A stretch of DNA of 64,000 bases from assembly GCF_004402535.1 (NCBI RefSeq), contig NZ_SOEY01000034.1, positions 111,315 to 175,314 on the forward strand, written 5' to 3'. Of the stretch, positions 56,890-64,000 are shown piece after piece (positions within the stretch are counted from its first letter, which is position 1; the number at the start of each line of letters is the position of its first letter). The DNA is from Cryobacterium glaciale (GTDB taxonomy: Bacteria > Actinomycetota > Actinomycetes > Actinomycetales > Microbacteriaceae). The notes under the pieces were generated by a model, which saw nothing but the letters and a program-made list of their open reading frames with translations, had not been told where the DNA came from and did no database searches. Both the position numbers and the translations under genes were made by a program.

Positions 56890-57118
56890 TGGGCGGACGA
56901 AGAAATCACTCACGAAGCGGCTCAGCACCGAGGACTTATTTCGCGGCCTTGGGTGCCACTGTACGGATGGGCATCATCGGGAATGGTCGGCGTCGAACTC
57001 GACGTCGACGAAGCAGACAAATACCCCTACGCCACGGTTTACCTCCTTACAACCGCCTCGCCGATGGAACGGTGCACGACTGGTGAATGAGGCCGTCAGC
57101 AGCGTTGCAGCTCCACCC

Positions 57119-58492
57119 ATGAGCACGGCTGCCGAGCAGATCGTTGTGATGGGCGTGTCGGGGTCGGGAAAGAGCACCATCGGCGCCCTGCTCGCCGACG
57201 CGCTCGCCGTGCCATTTCTGGACGCTGACGGTCTGCACCCGCAGGCCAACATCGTCAAGATGGCCAGCGGTGTGCCGCTAACGGATGCTGACCGCTGGCC
57301 GTGGCTCGCGCTGGTCGGCCGGGCCATGTCTGACGCCGGTGCAGCGGGAACCGGCCTGGTCATCGCCTGCTCTGCGCTCAAGCGCGTCTACCGCGACGCG
57401 ATCGTTGCGGCAGCCCCCAACGTGCGGTTCGTGCACCTGACCGGCACCTTCGACGTGCTCGGTAACCGGCTCAAGGGTCGTAGCGAACACTTCATGCCGC
57501 CGGCCCTGCTCCGGTCACAGCTGGCGACCCTGGAAGAATTGCAGGCCGACGAACCGGGATTTGCCGTGGACATCGACCAGCCGGCGTTGAACGCGGTCAC
57601 GGAATCCGTGGCCAGGTTGGGCGCGCCCGAGCTGCCGGCATCCGTTCTGATCGGTGTGGGTGCGGGCGGCCTGCCCGTCGTTCGGGTGAACGGTCGGGCC
57701 GGCGCGGCGGAGGTGTATTTGCAGGGTGCGCACGTGACGAGCTGGTCGCCCGCTGGGGCGTCCTCAGCGCTCTGGATGAGCGACTTCAGCGAATTCGCTC
57801 CAGGAAAGCCCCTTCGCGGTGGCGTGCCGATCTGCTTCCCCTGGTTCGGTCCACATGACACGGATGCGAACGCCCCGGCACACGGGTTCGCCCGCCTCGT
57901 CGCGTGGCGTTTAGTGCAGGCGCGTGAGGTCGGCGACGATATTGAGCTGGTCTTCGGGCTGACCGACAACGACCTTCGGTCCACCTGGTCGTACCGGTTT
58001 GAGACGCTCTACACGGTAACAGTCGGCGCTCAACTTGGCCTCGCCCTTCAGGTGCGCAACCTCGATGTCGTGTCGATGACATTTGCCGAGGCGTTTCACA
58101 CCTATCTGACCGTGCCCGACATTCACGCCGTGACGGTCTCGGGATTCGAAGATCTCGGCTTCATCGACCGGTTGGCCGAGCCGCCGGCGCTGGACGCCGA
58201 AGGACACCCGGTGACGGTAGCGGCCGAGACGGACCGGATTTACCTCGGCACCAACGCTGAGGCGCGCATTGCCGATGGAACCGGGCGCACAGTGTCCATC
58301 TCGACCGAGGGCTCGCAGAGCCGAGTGATCTGGAACCCGTGGAGCGCCAAGGCGGCAGCCATGCCCGACTTCGGCGCCGAGGAATGGACCGGCATGGTGT
58401 GCGTCGAAACCGCCAATGTGATGAGCGATCAGGTCACTCTGGCGCCGGGGGAGACCCACACCATGAGTGCGGTGATAGCGCAGACTTTTTAG
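57119..58492 (+). CDS. Fusion protein: gluconokinase + D-hexose-6-phosphate mutarotase
   Basis: A 457-residue two-domain protein. Residues ~1-165 are a GntK-type gluconokinase: Walker A GVSGSGKST, DADGLHPQANIVKMASGVPL, ACSALKRVYRD and LKGRSEHFMPPALLRSQ. Residues ~170-457 are a YeaD-type aldose-1-epimerase fold: YLQGAHVTSWSPAG, RGGVPICFPWFGPHD, AHGFARLVAW and AEAFHTYLTVPDI. Both domains appear complete and in one frame. A start at GTG 57083, adding 12 residues, is possible. It would phosphorylate gluconate and equilibrate hexose-6-phosphate anomers. Confidence 0.85.
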   Translation: MSTAAEQIVVMGVSGSGKSTIGALLADALAVPFLDADGLHPQANIVKMASGVPLTDADRWPWLALVGRAMSDAGAAGTGLVIACSALKRVYRDAIVAAAPNVRFVHLTGTFDVLGNRLKGRSEHFMPPALLRSQLATLEELQADEPGFAVDIDQPALNAVTESVARLGAPELPASVLIGVGAGGLPVVRVNGRAGAAEVYLQGAHVTSWSPAGASSALWMSDFSEFAPGKPLRGGVPICFPWFGPHDTDANAPAHGFARLVAWRLVQAREVGDDIELVFGLTDNDLRSTWSYRFETLYTVTVGAQLGLALQVRNLDVVSMTFAEAFHTYLTVPDIHAVTVSGFEDLGFIDRLAEPPALDAEGHPVTVAAETDRIYLGTNAEARIADGTGRTVSISTEGSQSRVIWNPWSAKAAAMPDFGAEEWTGMVCVETANVMSDQVTLAPGETHTMSAVIAQTF

Positions 58493-58494
58493 CC

Positions 58495-59063
58495 GATGCG
58501 GCTGACGTACTTGCCCCGGTAGCGGCTCGTGTCGACGCCATAGGTCGACAACTCGCGGCGGCGAACAGCGTCCTACCGGTGGAGGCGGATCCGAATCGTC
58601 GGCTCTGGCAGGCCGCGGCCACTCTTCGCGAACATCGCGGAGACGGTCACGTGATGGCGCTGGTCGAGGGAGGGATCGCGGGCATCAGCACAATCGTGTT
58701 GCGAAGCGCGGTGGACCTCGATGCGATAAGTGTGCGGAAGTCGCGTGGCTGGACCGAGGAAGAGTGGGCGGTCGAAGTTGAAAACTCGTTGCTCGCGGGT
58801 TACTGACCGGCCAGGGTGCGATCAGCGAGAAGGGCAGGGCGGCAGTGGATCGAGCCGAGCACATGACCAATCGGTTGGCCGTCGGGCCGTGGCGAGGATT
58901 GAACGACGATGAGATCGCAGGTATCGCCCGCACGCTCGCGCCCATCGCGAGAGCGTGCCCAACAGTTTTCCCGTTTCCGAACCCGATCGGGATGCCCCGC
59001 CCCTGGGACCCGGATCTGGACCCGACCGCGTCCTTCATCCCAAAGTCGCCGCGCGCGAGCTGA
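58495..59063 (+). pseudogene. SCO6745-family protein remnant, N-terminally truncated and frameshifted
   Basis: Just after the fusion gene, the frame gives ADVLAPVAARVDAIGRQLAA, RRLWQAAATLREHRGDGHV and RGWTEEEWAVEVENSLLAGY, then a stop near 58804. A second frame continues LLTGQGAISEKGRAAVDRAE and IARACPTVFPFPNPIGMPRP up to 59063. Together they match the middle and end of SCO6745-type proteins. The first ~80 residues are absent, and one base is missing near 58800. Confidence 0.65.
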
Positions 59064-59583
59064 ATGAGGTTCTGACGGCTAGAGCGCGCTGGACTCGGAT
59101 CGGTTTCCCCACGCTGAACGTTCCGACTCCTAAGCCGCGTATCTCGATAACGAAATGGGTTCCAAAGTTGAAGTCGTCGGCGTCGCAGCGTGCCGAGGCC
59201 TGTTCGTAAAGGTTCGGTCGGTCTCCGATTCTCATCGTGAATACGTTGCGCCGTCCGCCTTCCTTGAGCGTGGAAGAACACCGAGTCGGTTTGTCAACCA
59301 GAAGGGACAGGAGCACAGAAGGCAGCCTCAGCCTCGCGCCGATGGGGTGTCGGTGCCAGAACGGCGGCACGACGGATGCCGGCAGTCCGTAGGTGCGCCG
59401 CAGCCAGTTCACCCAGCGGTTGAGTTCGATCCATTCGGCCTCGGCGTCGTCAGCGCTGAGGAGGTTCCAGTTGATCGGATGCGGCGGCTCCGCAGTGAGT
59501 GGCCCGTCGAGATCGTCCAACGAGCTCGCTCCGAAAGCGTCGTCGTGATCTCCGGATGCCCACTCGACGAGTGACCCTGCCAT
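59035..59583 (-). CDS. DUF4913-like protein of conjugative elements with replaced C-terminus
   Basis: 182 residues. The first ~85 residues (NWNLLSADDAEAEWIELNRW, VNWLRRTYGLPASVVPPFWH then RHP) match DUF4913-type proteins that accompany actinobacterial transfer genes. After HRHP the expected ELVWELSALH-type continuation is absent, and unrelated sequence runs to the stop. It starts 7 bp after the ssb gene on the same strand. Probably a truncated gene reading into foreign DNA. Confidence 0.55.
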   Translation of the reverse strand: MAGSLVEWASGDHDDAFGASSLDDLDGPLTAEPPHPINWNLLSADDAEAEWIELNRWVNWLRRTYGLPASVVPPFWHRHPIGARLRLPSVLLSLLVDKPTRCSSTLKEGGRRNVFTMRIGDRPNLYEQASARCDADDFNFGTHFVIEIRGLGVGTFSVGKPIRVQRALAVRTSFSSRAATLG

Positions 59584-59590
59584 CGCTGCT

Positions 59591-60040
59591 TCACCACCCC
59601 GAGCTGGTGTGAGCAGCTTCCGTCTCGCTGACGATTGCCGTCTGCGTTGTCGCAGCGTCTTGTTCGCTGCCCGGAGCCGAGCGATTGGTTCTAGTGACCT
59701 GGTAGTTAGTGCGCGCGAGGTCGTGGCCGATCTTCTTGGCGACGAACTCTTCGCGTTGGATGGTTTCACCGTCGCGCTCGACCTGGAAGGTGCGCACATA
59801 CCCTTCGGCGACAAAGCTGTCACCTTTGGCGAGTCGGTTGAGAGCCCGTTCGGCGGTGGCGCGGTAGGCGACGAGGTCGTGGAACGTCGGTTCGAGCGAG
59901 GTGAAGCTGCCGCTGTATTCGTGACGGAAGTGGGGCTGGCCGACGCGCACGTAGAAGCGGGTGTCGCCGTTCTCTGTGACCGACTGCTGAGGGTCGGAAG
60001 CGATGAAACCGGACAGCGATTGCTGGGTGTGAAATGCCAT
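59591..60040 (-). CDS. Single-stranded DNA-binding protein of the element-associated type
   Basis: A 149-residue OB-fold protein. AFHTQQSLSGFIASDPQQSV, DTRFYVRVGQPHF, FHDLVAYRATAERALNRLAK and GDSFVAEGYVR are typical of SSB homologues carried next to TraG/TraD in actinobacterial integrative conjugative elements. It lacks the glycine-rich acidic tail of chromosomal SSB. The start is ATG at 60040; the open frame upstream is non-homologous. Confidence 0.8.
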   Translation of the reverse strand: MAFHTQQSLSGFIASDPQQSVTENGDTRFYVRVGQPHFRHEYSGSFTSLEPTFHDLVAYRATAERALNRLAKGDSFVAEGYVRTFQVERDGETIQREEFVAKKIGHDLARTNYQVTRTNRSAPGSEQDAATTQTAIVSETEAAHTSSGW

Positions 60041-60241
60041 GAGACTTGACCCACTGTGATGTGGGACGGACCATCGTGGTCCGCGCTCACTAGGAGGTGC
60101 GCAGCCTGCTCCATCCGGCAGAGCTGCCGGATTGGTGAATGTCGTCAACTGTCCGAGGTTTCGAGCGGATGTTTCAGGTCAACGCCGCTGGCAGCATCCG
60201 CTCTCGAGGGCACAGGAGCCGCGCGCCAGCGACGGAGGTCG

Positions 60242-61384
60242 TCAATCCGACTCTTTGACAGGTTCCGACTCCGGCACGTTCCGAGCCGGCGCCCGCATCA
60301 GCCCCTCGACTTCCTCCCGGTTCGCGCGCAACTCCTTGGCATCCGAGCGGGCGGTCCACATCTGCAGGCTTGCGATGATTGGCGGGGCCGCGCGGAGCAT
60401 GATCAGGCCGGCACCGAAGGGCAGGGTGCGGATGGTGTCGGGCGGCATGATCGGCACACGGCGGATGGACCGCTGCGATGACCGTGACCCGCGATCGCCA
60501 ACGGTCGTCGAGTCCGTGGTTTCGTCGCGGTCGCCGATCAGGGTCGAGAGATCATGCAGGTCCCGAGAGTTGGATCCACCGCCGAGCACGATCTTGACGA
60601 TCGAGGAATCCCAGATGGTGCCGGCAGCGTTGTCGCTCCACTTCGTGCGTGCCTGAGCGAGCGACTGCAGCACGGGCATGGTCGTGATGCCGGTGCCGCC
60701 GCCCTCCGCCATGAGCGTGGGAAGCGAGGGGAGTGGCGCTAGGTTGCCGATCTCATCGAGCGCCAGCAGAAGGGGCGGATCGAGTCGCGCACCCGCGCTT
60801 CGGGCGGCGATGCGGCGAGCGGTCTCGACGAGGTCCTCGACGAAAGCCGAGACCAGCGCCGCCGAGTTGTTCGAGCCGGCACCGGTGGCCAGTAGATAGA
60901 GGGTGCCGTTGCTGCGCAGGAACCCTTCGGGATCGAATTCCTCCCCCTCTGGCGGGGAGACGGAATTCAATACGCGAGGGTCAGCCAGGGCGCCCAGCGA
61001 CAGGGAGACGCCTTGCCAGATGGAGTCGCGCGTGCGGGGGCCGGCCTCGAGCGTGGCCCGCAACGCGTCGCCCCAACCTGTGGCCGCCGCGGGAGAGCTC
61101 AGCTAAATGGACACCGCGTCGTGGGCGGCGGCCGGGTCGAGGGTCCAGCGGAAGAGTTCGGCCGGCGGGGAGTGGTCGAGCGCGGCCGCGTGGAGCATCG
61201 ACTGCAGGGCCGTGCGGGTCTTGGCTTCCCAGAATCCGCCGCCGTCGACGCCCCCTGCGGCCAGTCCGGTGCCTGCGGCGAGCCCTGCGGCGCGAATCAT
61301 CGCCGTGAGCGGATCCTCACACCCACGAATGGGCGACCACCGCAGGCGCTTGCGGCAGCGCAGTGGCTCGCAAAAGAAGGTCAC
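60242..61384 (-). pseudogene. TraG/TraD (VirD4-type) coupling-protein gene, truncated and interrupted by an amber codon
   Basis: One frame encodes WSPIRGCEDPLTAMIRAAGL and FWEAKTRTALQSMLHAAALD, then a TAG (61103-61105). The same frame resumes with WGDALRATLEAGPRTRDSIW, LLLALDEIGNLAPLPSLPTL (Walker B) and MAEGGGTGITTMPVLQSLAQ. The C-terminal TraM-recognition region ends at 60242. The N-terminal membrane spans and Walker A are missing. Intact relatives pump DNA into the secretion channel; this one cannot. The first ~13 codons (61345-61384) look unrelated. Confidence 0.8.
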
Positions 61385-61680
61385 ACCTTCGATGCACTGT
61401 TACCGGCTGTCGCCGCGGGACGCCCATCTGCGGGCATCCGTCTCTGAAATGTTTTGAGGGGATTCTAGCTCGGTCGGCCGAAAGCCCGCGCGGAAATCGC
61501 TGGACGAGATCGCGAAAACGTGCCGCTGGTCTGCGAGCCGTCGTTAGTCGCCAAACGGTTCAGGAGTTAGGTCAAACTCTTGGATCGGGTTCGCTTCGGC
61601 CAGCCCCGCCCTTCATGCAGTGCAAACCGAAGGTACCGGCAGTCAGATAGAAGTGCCTATTTGTTCGAATAGCAGTTGCC
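61385..61680. other. Gene-poor 296-bp stretch upstream of the TraG remnant
   Basis: No frame resembles a known protein on either strand, and no clear hairpin or repeat was seen. Probably decayed element sequence. Confidence 0.5.
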
Positions 61681-61896
61681 CTATCGTGGCGACAGCTTGC
61701 GCAGAGCACTGGCCTTGTGGGCGGCTTCCGCATCCGTCTTCTCGGACTTCACAATATATTTAGGGTCATCTTTCGAAGCGTGAAACGTTGTGCCCGCGAA
61801 GTCAAAGTCGCTCGTTTTCTTGTCGACGACTTCCCCCTGAGTTCGCCCCTGAGACGTCGCCCAACTCACTCGATCACCTGTGCTGAAATTTTTCAT
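61681..61896 (-). CDS. DUF2945 (HVA1 Tudor-like) small protein
   Basis: A 71-residue protein: STGDRVSWATSQGRTQGEVV and ASKDDPKYIVKSEKT match the DUF2945/HVA1 family, a small SH3/Tudor-like fold. AAHKASALRKL is the usual end. Function unknown; often seen near stress-related genes. The start is ATG at 61896. Confidence 0.78.
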   Translation of the reverse strand: MKNFSTGDRVSWATSQGRTQGEVVDKKTSDFDFAGTTFHASKDDPKYIVKSEKTDAEAAHKASALRKLSPR

Positions 61897-62101
61897 GCTC
61901 GCAGCCTACGGACGGCTGTGTCCAGGTACTAGTGGGAAGTCAACTATCAGCTCGCCGCCAGTTCGGCCGATGCGCGCAAATCGAATGTTCATAGGGCCAA
62001 GAATGCTCCTTGTGACCGAGCCCTTTCGTAAAAGTTCGGATCACGCCACGAAGCCAACACACGCCCTTGTCGAGGTGAAGCTTCACCACGATGATTGAGT
62101 T

Positions 62102-62449
62102 ATGGCAGCTAAAGCGAACGATGTCGATGCGATCTGGGACGACTGGAAAAACGCGGTCACGATGACCGCCAGTGAGATCTCGTCGTGGCTCGACACTGAC
62201 GAATCCAAAGAGGTCGGACAGAAAGACGATGGTAGCGGGGAATCCATCGGCCATCGGTCCGGACGCAGGATCGTCACGATTCTTGGAACGAAGAAGGGCG
62301 ATCTGACCGCGTCCGATATCGAACACATGCATAAGGTTGTCGGCTACGTCAAACGACATTCGGCACAGAAACCGGATTCCGATGTCGAGCACTCGCGCTG
62401 GCGCTACTCGTTGATGAACTGGGGAAATGATCCGATGAAGAAGGTTTAG
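62102..62449 (+). CDS. DUF3140 family protein
   Basis: A 115-residue protein. WKNAVTMTASEISSWLDTDE, GESIGHRSGRRIVTIL, DIEHMHKVVGYVKRH and SRWRYSLMNWGNDP are family hallmarks. It is divergent from the DUF2945 gene (205 bp between starts), a pairing I recognise from related genomes. Function unknown. Confidence 0.8.
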   Translation: MAAKANDVDAIWDDWKNAVTMTASEISSWLDTDESKEVGQKDDGSGESIGHRSGRRIVTILGTKKGDLTASDIEHMHKVVGYVKRHSAQKPDSDVEHSRWRYSLMNWGNDPMKKV

Positions 62450-62500
62450 CGTTGCGCTACCGCGGGCGAACACACCGGTACAGGCAGCCGAATGCGCGAG

Positions 62501-62636
62501 AGCGCTGGCGCTGTGACCGGACCGCTGATCACGCACGCCCGGCTTCGCAAACTGTCGTTCACCGGATCGACCCCGGTGGGCACCAACCTGTTGAAAAGTG
62601 CGGCGGATCAGGTGCTGCGGGTGTCTATGGAGATGG
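62501..62636 (+). pseudogene. Succinate-semialdehyde/aldehyde dehydrogenase fragment
   Basis: About 45 codons, GPLITHARLRKLSFTGSTPV then NLLKSAADQVLRVSMEM, match the cofactor-binding centre of GabD-type dehydrogenases. The following catalytic Glu/Cys parts are missing and the frame continues into unrelated sequence. Confidence 0.65.
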
Positions 62637-62756
62637 CAGCTGTTGCGTTGTTACTTGGCTCATTCGGGCAGACGAGCCGCCACACAGACAGGTTACGGCT
62701 CGTCTATGCACTCGTGTGCGCACGACGAGCGGAGGCAGACCGGAGCGCGCGGACTC

Positions 62757-63584
62757 CTAGATGCTGCGGTGGTCCCGGACAGCCAGTTCGAGGTCCTCCA
62801 GACCGGGCGCGAGGGCGGCATCCACTGCCATCGGGTCAGTGCGGTTGAGGTCTTGCATGGCACGGCGGCCTTCCGGCGCGGTGTTGATTTCATGCTCGCC
62901 GGCCTGCAACGCCGTAATCAGATCGGTGATGACGTCGGCCAGACTGCGGCGTCCCCAGCCGAGTTCGGTGCCGGCATTCTGCGACCTCATCATGTCAGTG
63001 TCGGTCGCGCCGGGGTACACGGTCGCGACGTGCACACCCGTTCCGGTCAATTCCCGGCGAAGCGACTCGCCGAATTGGGCCAAGCCTGACTTTGTTGCAG
63101 CATAGATCGAATAGAACGGCATTCCAACGAGTGCTATCCCGCTGGAGACGTTTAGGAGGATACTTCCGCGTTGCTGACCGCTTTCGCGAAGTGCAGGGAG
63201 CAGTGCTTTTGTCAACAGGATCGGGGCGGTGAGGTTCAGATCAATCATCGAGTGAACATCCGCATCGCTGGTGAGCTCGAGCCGACCCGCGCGCACATTG
63301 CCGGCATTATTGACGAGGAGGTCAACGGTATTCCAGGAAGCGACGGTGTGGGCGATCCGCTCAACGGCACCTGGCTTGGTCAGGTCTTCAACCAGGATCT
63401 CGGTCGTTCCGCCTGCGGCGGCGACGAGTCGACCGGTTTCAGTGAGCGTGGCCAGTTGGCGGCCGACAAGCAGCAGGTGGCCACCGCGTCGACCAAATTC
63501 GAGGGCGATTGCTCGCCCGATGCCTTGACCCGCCCCCGTGATAATTCCGCGTCGATCCGTGAGATCGAGATTGTTTATGTCCAT
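62757..63584 (-). CDS. Short-chain dehydrogenase/reductase
   Basis: A 275-residue classical SDR. IITGAGQGIGRAIALEFGRR binds the cofactor, and LLVGRQ favours NADP. LLVNNAGNV, NVSSGIALVGMPFYSIYAATKSG (shown 138-160 approx.) hold the Ser-Tyr-Lys triad, and VYPGATDTDMM follows. GAAAGAAG precedes the ATG at 63584. It is a lone gene with no linked pathway; substrate unknown. Confidence 0.87.
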   Translation of the reverse strand: MDINNLDLTDRRGIITGAGQGIGRAIALEFGRRGGHLLLVGRQLATLTETGRLVAAAGGTTEILVEDLTKPGAVERIAHTVASWNTVDLLVNNAGNVRAGRLELTSDADVHSMIDLNLTAPILLTKALLPALRESGQQRGSILLNVSSGIALVGMPFYSIYAATKSGLAQFGESLRRELTGTGVHVATVYPGATDTDMMRSQNAGTELGWGRRSLADVITDLITALQAGEHEINTAPEGRRAMQDLNRTDPMAVDAALAPGLEDLELAVRDHRSI

Positions 63585-63900
63585 GTTTGATCTTCTTTCA
63601 GTTGAGGCCGGCGTCGGTTTCTCCAGCGGGCTCTGACGCCCGCCGATCCTGACGCGTCTTAAGGAGAACCATGATCGACAGGAGGAATTCCCGGCTGGGC
63701 ATCCGCTGAGTGCCACCGCGGGTCTGGAAAGTGGCTGTCATTTGGTCCTTTGTATTGGCGAAACGGCCGCCACGGCGGTCAGTATCTCTTCTGCGCAACA
63801 TTGTGCGGGTGTGGGAGTGTCGCCGTTGCCGATTATTGCCTGCGAGGACCGCAGGGCGGTGCGCGAGCATCCGCTTTTGGAACGCATTTTCGGCTCTCCT
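63585..63900. other. Intergenic stretch between the SDR gene and the insertion-sequence end
   Basis: Contains the SDR promoter region; no reading frame on either strand looks coding. Confidence 0.5.
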
Positions 63901-63914
63901 GACTCTTCCGTGGG
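63901..63914. repeat. Putative terminal inverted-repeat end of an ISL3-type insertion sequence
   Basis: GACTCTTCCGTGGG, directly beside the transposase stop, resembles the GGCTCTTCCGT ends of ISL3-family elements. The matching end lies outside the window. Confidence 0.4.
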
Positions 63915-64000
63915 TTAATTCCGGCCTGGAAGCACAGGTTTATGACCGCCGAGGCTGAGCATGGCGAGGGCGATGAGGGCGTCGGGTGATTTGAAGCCGA
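63915..64000 (-). CDS. Transposase, C-terminal end (partial; probably ISL3 family)
   Basis: The last 27 codons read GFKSPDALIALAMLSLGG and HKPVLPGRN before TAA at 63915-63917. This ending matches C-termini of ISL3-type transposases from actinobacteria as I recall them. The catalytic DDE residues lie beyond the window edge, so the family is tentative. Confidence 0.5.
   Translation of the reverse strand, partial: GFKSPDALIALAMLSLGGHKPVLPGRN

Noticed and set aside
56806..57090. 94-codon frame in the gap before the kinase-mutarotase gene
   Set aside because: No ribosome binding site, no homology recognised, and it spans two hairpins.
63710..63958. 82-codon plus-strand frame near the window end
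   Set aside because: Arg/Trp-rich, and it overlaps the transposase end on the other strand, which reads convincingly.

Overview
The window is GC-rich actinobacterial DNA, most likely from a member of the Microbacteriaceae (Cryobacterium/Leifsonia-like). This rests on GC-dominated third codon positions, a 749-residue LigA with a family-style insertion, several genes that appear to be transcribed without a leader, and the recurrent word GCGGATGC/GCATCCGC across the core genes. The species is inferred; no 16S gene is present.

Region 1 (1-26 kb) is mostly core chromosome. It holds the start of a glycogen-debranching gene (glgX-like), cysteine desulfurase, mnmA and ligA; a formaldehyde-dehydrogenase-type alcohol dehydrogenase beside a decayed oxidoreductase patch; gatCAB; a ferritin/VIT1 fusion; a GntR-plus-Cache regulatory pair divergent from a polyamine-type ABC importer; dinB; a TPP riboswitch in front of the ykoEDC thiamine-precursor ECF transporter; a D,D-carboxypeptidase-like protein; a tRNA-His gene; oligoribonuclease; and a small redox protein.

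Region 2 (26-37.4 kb) is a catabolic cluster. A FadR-type GntR regulator is divergent from a dipeptide-type ABC importer and an amidase. An SDR dehydrogenase and an aldehyde dehydrogenase follow on the other strand, divergent from an isopropylmalate/tartrate-dehydrogenase-like gene. The same palindrome, TGGTCTGACCA, sits in both divergent promoter regions, so one regulator probably controls the whole set. The substrate is unknown.

Region 3 (37.85-42.3 kb) is a damaged integrative element at tRNA-Arg(TCT). Two copies of a ~253-bp direct repeat, each carrying the start of an excisionase-like gene, flank a secreted calcium-repeat protein and a frameshifted GIY-YIG nuclease gene. An integrase lacking its central part follows.

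Region 4 (42.5-58.5 kb) encodes hexuronate catabolism: UxaC, a UxuB-like reductase, ManD, a UxaA-type dehydratase, KdgK and Eda, with two LacI regulators that each have a canonical operator. It also carries a candidate uronate ABC importer of the polyamine/opine/phosphonate type and a gluconokinase fused to a hexose-6-phosphate mutarotase. Glucuronate would go to fructuronate, mannonate, KDG, KDPG, then pyruvate plus glyceraldehyde-3-phosphate.

Region 5 (58.5-64 kb) is a decay zone with conjugation remnants. It contains a truncated, frameshifted SCO6745-like gene, a DUF4913-like gene whose end looks replaced, an element-type SSB, a TraG/TraD coupling-protein gene with an in-frame amber codon, two small stress-type DUF genes, an aldehyde-dehydrogenase scrap, an SDR gene, and the end of a transposase gene at the window edge. 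A 32-bp piece of the TraG gene also lies in the tRNA-Arg island, which links regions 3 and 5.
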